Shown piece by piece: positions 24,933-33,030 of a DNA stretch of 64,000 bases (positions are counted from its first letter, which is position 1; the number at the start of each line of letters is the position of its first letter). The stretch covers positions 1,488,001 through 1,552,000 of the forward strand of contig CAWBDV010000003.1 in NCBI GenBank assembly GCA_963787675.1, read 5' to 3'. The notes under the pieces are model-generated. The model had not been told where the DNA came from and did not search any database. It was given only the letters and a program-made list of their open reading frames with translations. Origin of the DNA: JAJPKK01 sp963787675 (GTDB taxonomy: Bacteria > Pseudomonadota > Alphaproteobacteria > Rhizobiales > Xanthobacteraceae). The position numbers and the translations under genes were made by a program.

Positions 24933-26576
24933 CTACGCCGCGGCGTCTGTTGCCTTCACATCTTTCACGTCGGTGAAGACCACGCCGGGCGCGCGCTCGC
25001 GGGTGTAGTCGAGGTAGAATTGGCTGCGCGCGAGATAGACGAGGTCGCCGTCGAGGTCTTCGGCGATGCCGGAGCGGTTCGCCTCGGCGAACTGGTCGAG
25101 CGTCTTGCGGTCGGCGGCGGCGATCCAGCGGGCAAGCGCGAATTCGCTGGTGTCGAATTCGACCGGCAGGCCGTATTCGGTGGCGAGGCGGTCGCGGAGC
25201 ACGTCGAGCTGGAGTGCGCCGACGACGCCGACAAGCGCGGGCGAACCGTCGACCGGGCGGAACACCTGCACCACGCCCTCCTCCGCCATTTCCTGCAAAG
25301 CCTGCTTGAGCTTCTTTGCCTTCATGGCGTCGGCGAGCCGCACCCGACGGATGATTTCCGGCGCGAAGCTCGGCACGCCGACAAAGTTGAGCGCCTCGCC
25401 CTCGGTGAGCGTATCGCCGATGCGCAGGCTGCCGTGATTTGGGATGCCGACCACGTCGCCGGCATAGGCATCATCGGCAATGGCGCGGTCCTGGGCGAAG
25501 AAGAACTGCGGCGCATGCAGGCCGATGGTCTTGCCGCTGCGCACGTGCTTTGCCTTCATGCCGCGTGTGAGCTTGCCGGAGACGAGCCGCGCGAAGGCGA
25601 TGCGGTCGCGGTGGTTCGGATCCATGTTGGCCTGGATCTTGAACACGAACGCGGTCATCGCGTCCTCGTCGGCAGCGACCCGGCGGGCGTCGGCATCCTG
25701 CGGGCGAGGCGCCGGCGCGTAGGCGGCAAACGCATCGAGGAGATCGCGCACGCCGAAATTCTTCAGAGCCGAGCCGAAGAACACCGGCGTCAGGTGACCC
25801 TCGCGGAACGCGTCGTGGTCGAAGCGGCGGCAGGCGTCGCGCACCAGCGCGAACTCCTCGGCGAGCGCCGCCGCATCGAGATTGGGATTGAGCGCGGCAA
25901 TTGCCGCCGCGTCCATGGGTGCGGCGTCCGCGAGGACGGCTTTGCCCCCGCGTGCGCCGTCCATCAGCCGCACGGCGCCGCTTTCGACATCGAGCGTGCC
26001 CATGAAATCGCGGCCGCGACCGATCGGCCAGGTCATCGGCGTAGTGTCGAGCGCCAGCGTCTTCTCGATTTCATCGAGTAGATCGAACGGGTCGCGGCTC
26101 TCGCGATCCATTTTGTTGATGAAGGTGATGATCGGGATGTCGCGCAGGCGGCACACTTCGAATAGCTTGCGCGTGCGCGCCTCGATGCCCTTGGCGGCGT
26201 CGATCACCATCACGGCGGAATCGACCGCCGTCAGGGTGCGGTAAGTGTCCTCGGAAAAGTCCTCGTGGCCCGGCGTATCGAGCAGGTTGAAGACGCGGCC
26301 GTCATACTCGAACGTCATCACCGAGGTGACGACGGAGATTCCGCGCTCGCGCTCGATCTTCATCCAGTCGGAGCGGGTATTGCGGCGCTCGCCTTTCGCC
26401 CGCACCTGGCCGGCAAGATTGATGGCGCCGCCGAACAACAGAAGCTTTTCGGTGAGCGTGGTCTTGCCCGCGTCCGGGTGGGAAATGATGGCAAAAGTGC
26501 GCCGGCGCGCAACTTCGGCTGCCAGCGGGGATGCAACAACGGCCTCCGCCGCGACTGCGCCTAATGGTTTGTTCAT
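24933..26576 (-). CDS. prfC: Peptide chain release factor 3
   Basis: A 547-residue translational GTPase. P-loop SHPDAGKTT (32-40), switch II LLDTPGHEDFSEDTYR, and NKMDRESRDPFDLL give the GTP-binding motifs; EF-Tu-like domain 2 and the RF3 C-terminal domain follow (VFRPVDGSPALVGVVGALQ, LDVLRDRLATEYGLPVEFD). RF3 removes RF1/RF2 from the ribosome after peptide release. The N-terminal 25 residues before RRTFAIISH are a little longer than in E. coli. It stands alone, with no neighbours of related function. Confidence 0.95.
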   Translation of the reverse strand: MNKPLGAVAAEAVVASPLAAEVARRRTFAIISHPDAGKTTLTEKLLLFGGAINLAGQVRAKGERRNTRSDWMKIERERGISVVTSVMTFEYDGRVFNLLDTPGHEDFSEDTYRTLTAVDSAVMVIDAAKGIEARTRKLFEVCRLRDIPIITFINKMDRESRDPFDLLDEIEKTLALDTTPMTWPIGRGRDFMGTLDVESGAVRLMDGARGGKAVLADAAPMDAAAIAALNPNLDAAALAEEFALVRDACRRFDHDAFREGHLTPVFFGSALKNFGVRDLLDAFAAYAPAPRPQDADARRVAADEDAMTAFVFKIQANMDPNHRDRIAFARLVSGKLTRGMKAKHVRSGKTIGLHAPQFFFAQDRAIADDAYAGDVVGIPNHGSLRIGDTLTEGEALNFVGVPSFAPEIIRRVRLADAMKAKKLKQALQEMAEEGVVQVFRPVDGSPALVGVVGALQLDVLRDRLATEYGLPVEFDTSEFALARWIAAADRKTLDQFAEANRSGIAEDLDGDLVYLARSQFYLDYTRERAPGVVFTDVKDVKATDAAA

Positions 26577-26729
26577 CGGATACCTAGTTTACGGGCCGCG
26601 GATGTCGCAGATCGGCTGCCCGAAATCAAGGCAACCGCAAAAACGACAGGTTCCAGGACGAGTCGGCCACGGAACCATATCTGGGGATCGAAGGTTGACG
26701 GGGCAATCAGTTAACCCGGGAGATGACCT

Positions 26730-27086
26730 ATGTCTGACCCTCGCTACACCGATCCCAGGTATTCCGACCCCCGCAGGCCGGTCGAGCCCAATGCTCCGCG
26801 TCGGCGTATGGATATTGAGGACGGTTCCGGCGCAATGTGGGGCTGGGTGGCGGCCATCGCTGCCATTGTCGTCGTGATCGCACTGATGCTCGGTTACCAC
26901 CGGATGGATTCCGACTCGGCGTCGAACCGGCCGGTCAATCCGCCAACGACGACCGGCGCCGCGCCGCCCGCACCCACTCCGGCAACGCCGTTGCCGGCGC
27001 ATCCATCGGCCCCGCCTCCTCCGCCGACCGTTCAGCCGGCCCCGACACCTGCCGCACCGCCTGCGCCGACCGACACGCCGCACTAA
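26730..27086 (+). CDS. Small bitopic membrane protein with proline-rich tail
   Basis: A 118-residue protein in three parts: a polar N-terminus with the near-repeat DPRYTDPRYSDPRRP, one transmembrane helix (about 36-54, WGWVAAIAAIVVVIALMLG), and a C-terminal tail of Pro, Ala and Thr (APPAPTPATPLPAHPSAPPP). The topology is probably N-in. No enzyme motif. Such proteins are common in this order but uncharacterised. It is followed by a strong terminator. Confidence 0.75.
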   Translation: MSDPRYTDPRYSDPRRPVEPNAPRRRMDIEDGSGAMWGWVAAIAAIVVVIALMLGYHRMDSDSASNRPVNPPTTTGAAPPAPTPATPLPAHPSAPPPPPTVQPAPTPAAPPAPTDTPH

Positions 27087-27122
27087 CGTCGGATTCGGCC
27101 GCGGCGCACTAGCGGCCCAGCG

Positions 27123-27162
27123 CGAACGCCGAAGCCCCCCCCGCTTCGGCGTTCGTTTTTTT
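27123..27162 (+). terminator. Rho-independent terminator
   Basis: A 13-bp perfect stem (CGAACGCCGAAGC at 27123-27135 and GCTTCGGCGTTCG at 27143-27155) with a loop of seven C, followed by seven T (27156-27162). It ends the membrane-protein transcript 37 bases after its stop and is the clearest intrinsic terminator in the window. Confidence 0.93.
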
Positions 27163-27206
27163 GCATGTGCCTAAGCTGCGGAAGTGACTTCCGATCGCCG
27201 TTTTCC

Positions 27207-27635
27207 TCACAGCACGACAAGATGCTCTGGCGTGGCATCTCGAACCGCAGCGACAGAAATTGAACGATCAAACGTCACCAAGCGCCCCTTACGTCTCACG
27301 GCGAGCGCAAGCAAATAAATATCGGTCAATTGCTTTAGTCCTAGCACTCTCGAATGATCGATCACCCGCTCATCAAGCAGGGACAAATCATCTGGCCAAA
27401 ATTCGTGGTCCGCAGTTTCAACATTTTGCCGAAGATGGCGGAACGCTTGGCCGATTGGAATTGGCGATGGGTAAGTCTGCTGCGATACGACGCGAATAAA
27501 CCCATTCTGGGTAAGCGGACATGATGCCCAGCCGCTTGCTCGATTTCCCGACCACCAAGCGTGCGCCCGCGGCTTGTGGATATGGTCCGCATCCAAAAAT
27601 GCGACGAGCGTGCTTACGTCGAATAGCGACCGCAA
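27207..27635 (-). CDS. vapC: VapC-type PIN-domain toxin
   Basis: A 142-residue PIN-domain ribonuclease. Acidic residues are in SLFDVSTLVAFLD, LKQLTDIYLLALAV and LVTFDRSI. The middle motif reads CPLTQNGFIRVV, where many PIN domains have a Glu, so one metal ligand may be absent or shifted. It starts with TTG, 7 bases after vapB, giving the usual antitoxin-toxin order. Base composition is lower in GC than the flanks, in line with transfer. The first Asp, D6, and the last acidic pair are conserved. Confidence 0.85.
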   Translation of the reverse strand: MRSLFDVSTLVAFLDADHIHKPRAHAWWSGNRASGWASCPLTQNGFIRVVSQQTYPSPIPIGQAFRHLRQNVETADHEFWPDDLSLLDERVIDHSRVLGLKQLTDIYLLALAVRRKGRLVTFDRSISVAAVRDATPEHLVVL

Positions 27636-27642
27636 CTTGGTA

Positions 27643-27873
27643 TTACCCGTCTTGGTCCTCGGCTAATCGGTTCACCAGGTCAGGAGTTACAACGCCGCCG
27701 CGTTTCGGCAAGACGTAAAAGCCGTCCTCCCAAATCGCCTCGCCGGAAGAAGGTTGAGTCAGTGCCTGCCGAGCCAAGTCTGAAATGATCTTTCCAGCGG
27801 TCGTTTTCTGCCCTGCTGCCAGCTCCTTGGCCGCCGCGAGCACATCATCATCAATATCGAGCGTGGTGCGCAT
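27643..27873 (-). CDS. vapB: VapB-type antitoxin
   Basis: A 76-residue antitoxin. The N-terminal MRTTLDIDDDVLAAAKELA followed by KTTAGKIISDLARQAL is a ribbon-helix-helix DNA-binding domain; the C-terminal part (EAIWEDGFYVLPKRGG) would wrap the toxin. No Shine-Dalgarno site precedes the ATG: a perfect inverted repeat begins at the start codon itself, so the transcript is probably leaderless or starts very near the ATG. It is transcribed together with vapC. Confidence 0.85.
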   Translation of the reverse strand: MRTTLDIDDDVLAAAKELAAGQKTTAGKIISDLARQALTQPSSGEAIWEDGFYVLPKRGGVVTPDLVNRLAEDQDG

Positions 27874-27899
27874 GCATCAGATGTAATGCATCTGATGCA
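27873..27899. promoter_or_regulatory. Putative VapB operator at the start codon
   Basis: Arms TGCATCAGATG (27873-27883) and CATCTGATGCA (27889-27899) around a 5-base spacer make an 11-bp perfect inverted repeat that touches the first base of vapB. Ribbon-helix-helix antitoxins bind such palindromes to repress their own operon, so this is the likely operator. Confidence 0.75.
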
Positions 27900-27922
27900 C
27901 ACCGACAAGGGAACCGGCCGCC

Positions 27923-29455
27923 TCACACCGGCAGATTGTCGTGCTTCTTCGCCGGCATCTCGACCTTCTTGTCACGCAGCATGGCGAGCGCGCGGGTCAA
28001 TCGCCGCCGCGTCGCGCGCGGCATGATCACCTCGTCGATGTAGCCGCGCTCCGCGGCGACGAACGGCGACAGGAAGCGGTCCTCGTATTCCTTGGTACGC
28101 GCGGCGATCTTTTCGGGATCACCGAGGTCGGAGCGGAAGATGATCTCGACCGCGCCTTTGGCGCCCATCACCGCGATCTGCGCCGACGGCCATGCATAAT
28201 TGATGTCGCCGCCGACGTGCTTCGACGCCATCACGTCGTAAGCGCCGCCGAAGGCTTTGCGGGTGATGACGGTGATGAGGGGCACCGTGCATTGGCTGTA
28301 GGCGAACAGGAGCTTGGCGCCGTGCTTGATGAGGCCGCCGTATTCCTGCGCGGTGCCCGGCAGAAATCCCGGCACGTCCACGAACGTGATGATGGGGATG
28401 TCGAAGGCATCGCAAAACCGCACGAAACGCGCGGCCTTGCGGCTGGCGTCGGAATCAAGGACACCCGCGAGCACCATCGGCTGGTTGGCGACGAACCCCA
28501 CGGTGCGGCCGGCGAGCCGTCCAAAGCCGGTGACGATGTTGCGGGCGAAGGCCTGACTGATCTCGAAGAAGTCGCCCTCGTCGACGACCTTCAGGATCAG
28601 CTCCTTGATGTCGTAGGGCTTGTTCGGATTGTCCGGCACCAGGGTGTCGAGCGACGGGTCCTCTCGCTCGATGTTGTCGAAGGACGGCCATTCCGGCGGG
28701 CCCGCAAGCGCGTTCGACGGCAGGAAGTCAAGGAGGCGCCGCATCTGCAGCAGGCATTCCACATCGTTCTCATAAGCGCCATCGGCGACCGAGGACTTCG
28801 TGGTGTGGACGGACGCGCCGCCGAGCTCTTCCGCAGTGACGACTTCGTTGGTCACGGTCTTCACCACGTCAGGACCGGTGACGAACATGTAGCTCGTGTC
28901 CTTCACCATGAAGATGAAGTCGGTCATCGCCGGCGAATAGACGTCGCCGCCCGCGCACGGGCCCATGATGACGGAAATCTGCGGAATGACGCCCGACGCG
29001 ATCACGTTGCGCTTGAACACTTCGCCGTACCCGCCGAGCGCCGCAACGCCTTCCTGAATCCGCGCGCCGCCCGCATCGAACAGGCCGATAATGGGCGCGC
29101 GCGCCTTCATCGCCATGTCCTGGATTTTGATGATCTTCTGGGCGTGGGTCTCCGACAGCGAGCCGCCGAACACCGTGAAGTCCTTGGCGAAGGCGAACAC
29201 CGTGCGCCCGTTCACGGTGCCCCAGCCGGTGACCACGCCGTCGCCGGAGATCTTCGACTTGTCCATGCCGAAATCGGTGGCGCGATGTTCGACGAACATG
29301 TCGAACTCTTCGAACGATCCCTTGTCCATCAACAGTTCGAGCCGCTCGCGCGCGGTCAGCTTGCCGCGCTTGTGCTGGGCCTCGATGCGCCGCTCGCCGC
29401 CGCCCATGCGCGCGCTTGCGCGGCGAGCTTCGAGATTAGCCCGGATGTCTTTCAT
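27923..29455 (-). CDS. pccB: Acyl-CoA carboxylase beta chain (propionyl-CoA carboxylase type)
   Basis: A 510-residue carboxyltransferase subunit. It shows GKLTARERLELLMDKGSFEE, GGSLSETHAQKI, GLFDAGGARIQEG, MGPCAGGDVYSPAMTDF and ITRKAFGGAYDVMASKH, the crotonase-fold sites for CoA and carboxybiotin. With a biotin-carrying alpha chain (not in the window) it carboxylates propionyl-CoA to methylmalonyl-CoA, relevant to odd-chain fatty acid and polyhydroxyalkanoate metabolism. The start at MKDIRANLEARR is usual for the family; the frame stays open into the upstream repeat but that part is not coding. No mutase gene is adjacent. Confidence 0.93.
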   Translation of the reverse strand: MKDIRANLEARRASARMGGGERRIEAQHKRGKLTARERLELLMDKGSFEEFDMFVEHRATDFGMDKSKISGDGVVTGWGTVNGRTVFAFAKDFTVFGGSLSETHAQKIIKIQDMAMKARAPIIGLFDAGGARIQEGVAALGGYGEVFKRNVIASGVIPQISVIMGPCAGGDVYSPAMTDFIFMVKDTSYMFVTGPDVVKTVTNEVVTAEELGGASVHTTKSSVADGAYENDVECLLQMRRLLDFLPSNALAGPPEWPSFDNIEREDPSLDTLVPDNPNKPYDIKELILKVVDEGDFFEISQAFARNIVTGFGRLAGRTVGFVANQPMVLAGVLDSDASRKAARFVRFCDAFDIPIITFVDVPGFLPGTAQEYGGLIKHGAKLLFAYSQCTVPLITVITRKAFGGAYDVMASKHVGGDINYAWPSAQIAVMGAKGAVEIIFRSDLGDPEKIAARTKEYEDRFLSPFVAAERGYIDEVIMPRATRRRLTRALAMLRDKKVEMPAKKHDNLPV

Positions 29456-29808
29456 GCCGCTGCTCCGCCGCGCGCGAGGATCGTCGCACCCGGCTCTACC
29501 ATGGCATTGCAAACGGCGGAACCGCAGGCGCCGCTTTATGCGCTTTGCAACCGAGGCGCAGCGCGAACCACCCACGAGAGCGGTCATTCCGGGGCGCCGC
29601 AGCGAAGCGCAGGCGAGCCCGGAATCCACAACCACGGCCGAAGAGTATGGATTCCGGGCTGCGCGCTTCGCTCGCCCCCGGAATGACCGGCGAGGCACCG
29701 TATTGGAAATTGTTACAGCGGCGCCAACAGAACATCCCTACGTCTAAGCCTGAATCGTGGCCAGCCGTGAGCGGACTTTACCCTCGCAATGACAAATAGT
29801 TGGCCGCG
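29456..29808. other. Intergenic region with a composite palindromic repeat
   Basis: A 353-base gap upstream of pccB. It has no gene; the main content is the repeat at 29581-29690. The remaining parts (29456-29580 and 29691-29808) hold the pccB promoter region and show nothing I can name. Confidence 0.55.
29581..29690. repeat. Composite palindromic element, copy A
   Basis: About 110 bases bounded by CGGTCATTCCGGGGCG and its inverse CGCCCCCGGAATGACCG (one-base bulge), with inner halves GCGAGCCCGGAATCCA and TGGATTCCGGGCT also inverted. The same design with near-identical sequence lies at 38788-38894 and part of it at 31571-31599. It is a dispersed intergenic repeat typical of this bacterial group. 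Confidence 0.8.
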
Positions 29809-29898
29809 CTACTGGATGTTCTTGTTGATGTAGCTTGAGCCCCAGATCACCACAACCCAGATGGCCGCGAAGATACCAACGCCGATGAGCAATTCCAT
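29809..29898 (-). CDS. 29-residue single-pass membrane protein
   Basis: A short frame, MELLIGVGIFAAIWVVVIWG plus SSYINKNIQ, gives one hydrophobic helix with a Glu at residue 2 and Asn/Lys/Gln-rich end. AAGAGGA lies 7 bases before the ATG. The clean start signal, a full-length helix and the polar end support a real small membrane peptide. No family is known to me. It stands between pccB and the sorbosone-type dehydrogenase, on the same strand, in the 3' region of the latter (175-base gap). Confidence 0.6.
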   Translation of the reverse strand: MELLIGVGIFAAIWVVVIWGSSYINKNIQ

Positions 29899-30073
29899 TT
29901 GCTTCCTCTTGTGCCGCAGCGGCAGAGAGAGTGGCCGCGGCGAGGTGGTGCATATCGCGGCAGCCGTCCGGGGGCAATAGCGGGTGCAGCGAATGCTGCG
30001 CCCTGCCCTGCCGTCGGCATCCGCCGGCCGCCATCGAGATCAAGCGGACGGCCCGCGCGGTCCGATCTGCGCG

Positions 30074-31417
30074 TCACTCCCCGCGATAGGTCACGCGATA
30101 GACGACGCCGTTGCCGTCGTCGGTGAACAGCATAGAGCCGTCCTTCGCAAACGCGACATCGACGGGCCGCCCCCACACGGTGTCGTCGCCGGCAACGAAG
30201 CCGGTGACGAAATCCTGGTACTCGCCGGTCGGCTTGCCGTCCTTGAACGGCAGACGGACGATCTTGTAGCCCGTGCGGGTCGCGCAATTCCACGAGCCAT
30301 GGAGAGCGACGAATGCATCGCCCTTCCAGGCCGCGGGAAAATTGCTGCCGTCATCGAATGCGAGCCCGAGCGGCGCCGAGTGCGGCTGCAGCAGCACATC
30401 GGGCACGGTCACCTTGTCGGCGAGATCGGGCCGCGGGCTCCCCGCCGCCCGATTATCCGCGTGATTGCCGATGTAGAACCACGGCCAGCCGTAGAACCCG
30501 CCGGGCTTCACCGACGTGACATAGTCGGGCGGCAGGTTGTCGCCGAGGAGATCGCGCTCGTTCACCGCGCAGTAGAGCGTGCCGCTGCCCGGCTGAACCG
30601 CGAGCCCCGAGCAATTGCGCAGGCCGGTCGCAAATACGCGCCGGTTCTTGCCGTCGGCATCGAAGGCGAGCACATCGGCGCGCCAATCTTCCGAGCCCCA
30701 GCCCGAGCCTATGGCGCGGCTTTGCTGAAAGGATACGAGGTCCGGCTTCGGCCCCATATTGTCCGCGACATTCGACCCCGAGCCGACCGCGACATAGAGC
30801 GTTTTGCCGTCCGGAGAGAACGCGATGTCGCGGGTCCAGTGGCCGCCGCCGATGGGAATATCGGAAATGACGACTTCGGGCGGGCCCGGCGGGCTCATGT
30901 CGCCCGCGCGATAGGGATAGCGGATGACGCGGCCGGCTTCGCCCACATACATCCATTGCGGATCGCTGGCGTTAGGCCCGAAGGCGATGCCATAGGGGCT
31001 TTCGAGGCCGGAGGCGTAGGTCTCGACCCGCTCCGGCTTGTCGGCGCCGGGCTTCATGCGGATCACGACGATGACGCCTTCCGGCCGGCTGCGCGCGAGA
31101 AAGATGTCGCCGTTCGGCGCAACGCGCAGCACGCGCGCGCCCTGCTGTCCGGTCAGGAACGGCGCGACCGAAAATCCCGGCATGGTCTGCAGCGCCGCGT
31201 TGGCGGGCTTCGCGATCACCCGTGAGCGGTTCGCGGTCGATGCCGTTTGGTTGGGCGCGCCAAGGGCGGCGGGCGTGATCTTGCGCATCACGCCGGGCGC
31301 ATCAGTGCGCCAATCGCCGAATGCGGCTTTGCCGATGCGAACCTCGTCAGCCGCGAACGCAGCCGCCACCGCGAGCGCCGCAACCGAAACCGATGCGGCC
31401 ATCAAACCATAGCGCAT
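30074..31417 (-). CDS. Sorbosone dehydrogenase-type PQQ-binding beta-propeller protein
   Basis: A 447-residue exported protein related to L-sorbosone and soluble glucose dehydrogenases. Signal peptide ends AAAFAADEV. Propeller motifs include LRVAPNGDIFLARS, PYGIAFGP, RDIAFSPDGKTLYVAVGSG, NCSGLAVQPG, FYGWPWFYIG and PVDVAFAKDGSMLFTDD. Such proteins oxidise sugars or aldehydes in the periplasm with PQQ. The start at 31417 has GGAG 8 bases upstream. It is the second quinoprotein in the window; no PQQ synthesis genes are present here. Confidence 0.87.
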   Translation of the reverse strand: MRYGLMAASVSVAALAVAAAFAADEVRIGKAAFGDWRTDAPGVMRKITPAALGAPNQTASTANRSRVIAKPANAALQTMPGFSVAPFLTGQQGARVLRVAPNGDIFLARSRPEGVIVVIRMKPGADKPERVETYASGLESPYGIAFGPNASDPQWMYVGEAGRVIRYPYRAGDMSPPGPPEVVISDIPIGGGHWTRDIAFSPDGKTLYVAVGSGSNVADNMGPKPDLVSFQQSRAIGSGWGSEDWRADVLAFDADGKNRRVFATGLRNCSGLAVQPGSGTLYCAVNERDLLGDNLPPDYVTSVKPGGFYGWPWFYIGNHADNRAAGSPRPDLADKVTVPDVLLQPHSAPLGLAFDDGSNFPAAWKGDAFVALHGSWNCATRTGYKIVRLPFKDGKPTGEYQDFVTGFVAGDDTVWGRPVDVAFAKDGSMLFTDDGNGVVYRVTYRGE

Positions 31418-31570
31418 GTAAATATCTCCGAATTTCGCTCCGCTGAAGTCCCGCAAAATGAGCGCGTACGGCCGGAATCATCGCGAAGGCGCAAGCGCGG
31501 GTCAAATCACGGTCCGCTGATCGCTAGACCGGACGTGTGAAGCGCTAATTTAAAAGTCGGACCATTTGCG

Positions 31571-31599
31571 GTCATTCCGGGCTCGCCTCCGCTGCGGGG
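31571..31599. repeat. Partial copy of the composite palindromic element
   Basis: GTCATTCCGGGCTCGCCTCC followed by GCTGCGGGG matches one end of the elements at 29581 and 38788 but has no inverted partner. It lies in the region between the sorbosone-type gene and the binding-protein pseudogene. Confidence 0.6.
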
Positions 31600-31689
31600 T
31601 GCTGCTAGTCAGACCAGCAACGCTCTCGCGGCCACGCGTCTCGTCCGCTAGAAACGTTGACCCACGCTCGATCGTGTTTGGAGTTTTGA

Positions 31690-32719
31690 ATGCGTTCAGG
31701 AATTTTCGCCGGCGTTTTCGCACTGCTGGCAGCGCTCAGCGTAACGCTACCGGCGGTCGCACAGACCGAGAGGACGAATGTCACCATCGCGGTCTCCGGT
31801 CCGCCGGCGCAGGTCTACTTCCTCCCGGTCGTGCTGGCGGAGCGGTTCGGCTATTTCGCAGAAGCCGGCGTCAACGTCACGTTGCAGCACTTCAATGCCG
31901 GATCGAAGGCGCTTAAGTCGGTCATCGGCGGCAGCGCGGATATCGTGGCGGGTGCGTACGAAAATACGATGCGCATGCAGAGCAAGGGCCAGAACATGCA
32001 AAGCCTCGTGCTGTTCGGCCGCTATCCGCAAAACGTGCTCGGCATCGCCAAGTCTCAGATCGCGAACTACAAGTCGCCCGCCGATCTCAAGGGCAAGACC
32101 GTGGGCATCACCGGCCCCGGTTCTGCGAACTCAGACCTTCCTCGATCTCATCCTCGCCAATGCCGGCTTGAAGCCGGACGACGTGACGACGATAACGGTC
32201 GGCGCGGGTGCGGTCGCAGTCGCCGCGATGCGTCGGCAAAGTGAACTCTTCGCGATTTCGAACCTCGACCTCGCGATTACCGAGCTGACGCTGTCGGGCG
32301 ACATCGTCGTTGTTGTGGACAGCCGGACCGCGGAAGGCTCGCGGGCGGTCTACGGCGGCGATTACGCCTCCGGCAGCCTCTACGCGCCGGTGAGCTTTGC
32401 GCAGAAAAATCCAAAGGCTGCCCAGGGTGTGGTCAACGCCGTCGTGCGGGCGCTGAAGTGGCTGACGACGGCGAAGCCCGACGACATCATGGCCAAGATC
32501 CCGGCGGAGTTTTACCAACAGAACCCTGCCGTCTATCGCCAAGCGCTGCAGAACAACCTGCCGAGCTTTTCGCCGGACGGCCTCATGCCGAAACAGGGGC
32601 CGGAGAACGTCTACAAGGCCATGGTCCGGTTCGACCCGGCGATCGCCAAGGCGAAGATCGACATCGCGGCGACCTACACCAACAGCTTCACCGAACAGGC
32701 GCTGCAAACGCTGAAATAG
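31690..32719 (+). pseudogene. TauA/SsuA-like ABC substrate-binding protein, split by a +1 frameshift
   Basis: The first frame gives a signal peptide (to PAVAQTERTN) and the start of a periplasmic binding protein: YFLPVVLAERFGYFAEAGV, GGSADIVAGAYENT, DLKGKTVGITGPGSA. The continuation, FLDLILANAGLKPDDVTTI, SNLDLAITEL and the C-terminal lobe to QALQTLK, is in the next frame. The shift falls near 32120-32140; the whole span is one base more than a multiple of three. Joined, it is about 342 residues, normal for this family, which feeds nitrate, sulfonate or thiamin-precursor ABC transporters. No ATPase or permease is adjacent, so it is an orphan. Confidence 0.85.
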
Positions 32720-33030
32720 CACCAGCGCACCGTGTGCATATCGTGTTCGTCGGAACTCTACAGACGTTCGGAGATAGCGTTGTCCGAACTTTCCATCCCT
32801 GACCGCGTCATCGCCCGGCTTGACCGGGCGATCCAGTAACCACGGCCCGTCGAGATGACGAACACCGCATGCCCAAACCAAATAGCTCAGGGGTTACTGG
32901 ATGCCCCGCTTGAAGCGGGGCATGACGATTATGAGGAATCGAAACGTCAGAAAACGCAGGAATGAGAGCTGGAAGCGACAAGCACTTATGATTTACGGCA
33001 TCGCGATGGCTCAAACCCACGGAAAGCAAG
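32720..33030. other. Intergenic region with a paired-hairpin repeat
   Basis: A 311-base gap with no gene. Its main content is the paired repeat at 32806-32927. The remaining 100 bases before the citryl-CoA lyase-like gene hold its probable promoter; no clear motif is visible. Confidence 0.5.
32806..32927. repeat. Paired-hairpin repeat element
   Basis: Two 34-base halves in inverted order: 32806-32839 begins CGTCATCGCCCGGCTTGACC and ends GATCCAGTAA; 32894-32927 begins TTACTGGATGCCCCGCTTG and ends GGGGCATGACG. Each half is itself a hairpin (CGCCCGG-CTTGA-CCGGGCG and GCCCCGC-TTGAA-GCGGGGC). This belongs to a different repeat type from the elements at 29.6 and 38.8 kb. Confidence 0.8.
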
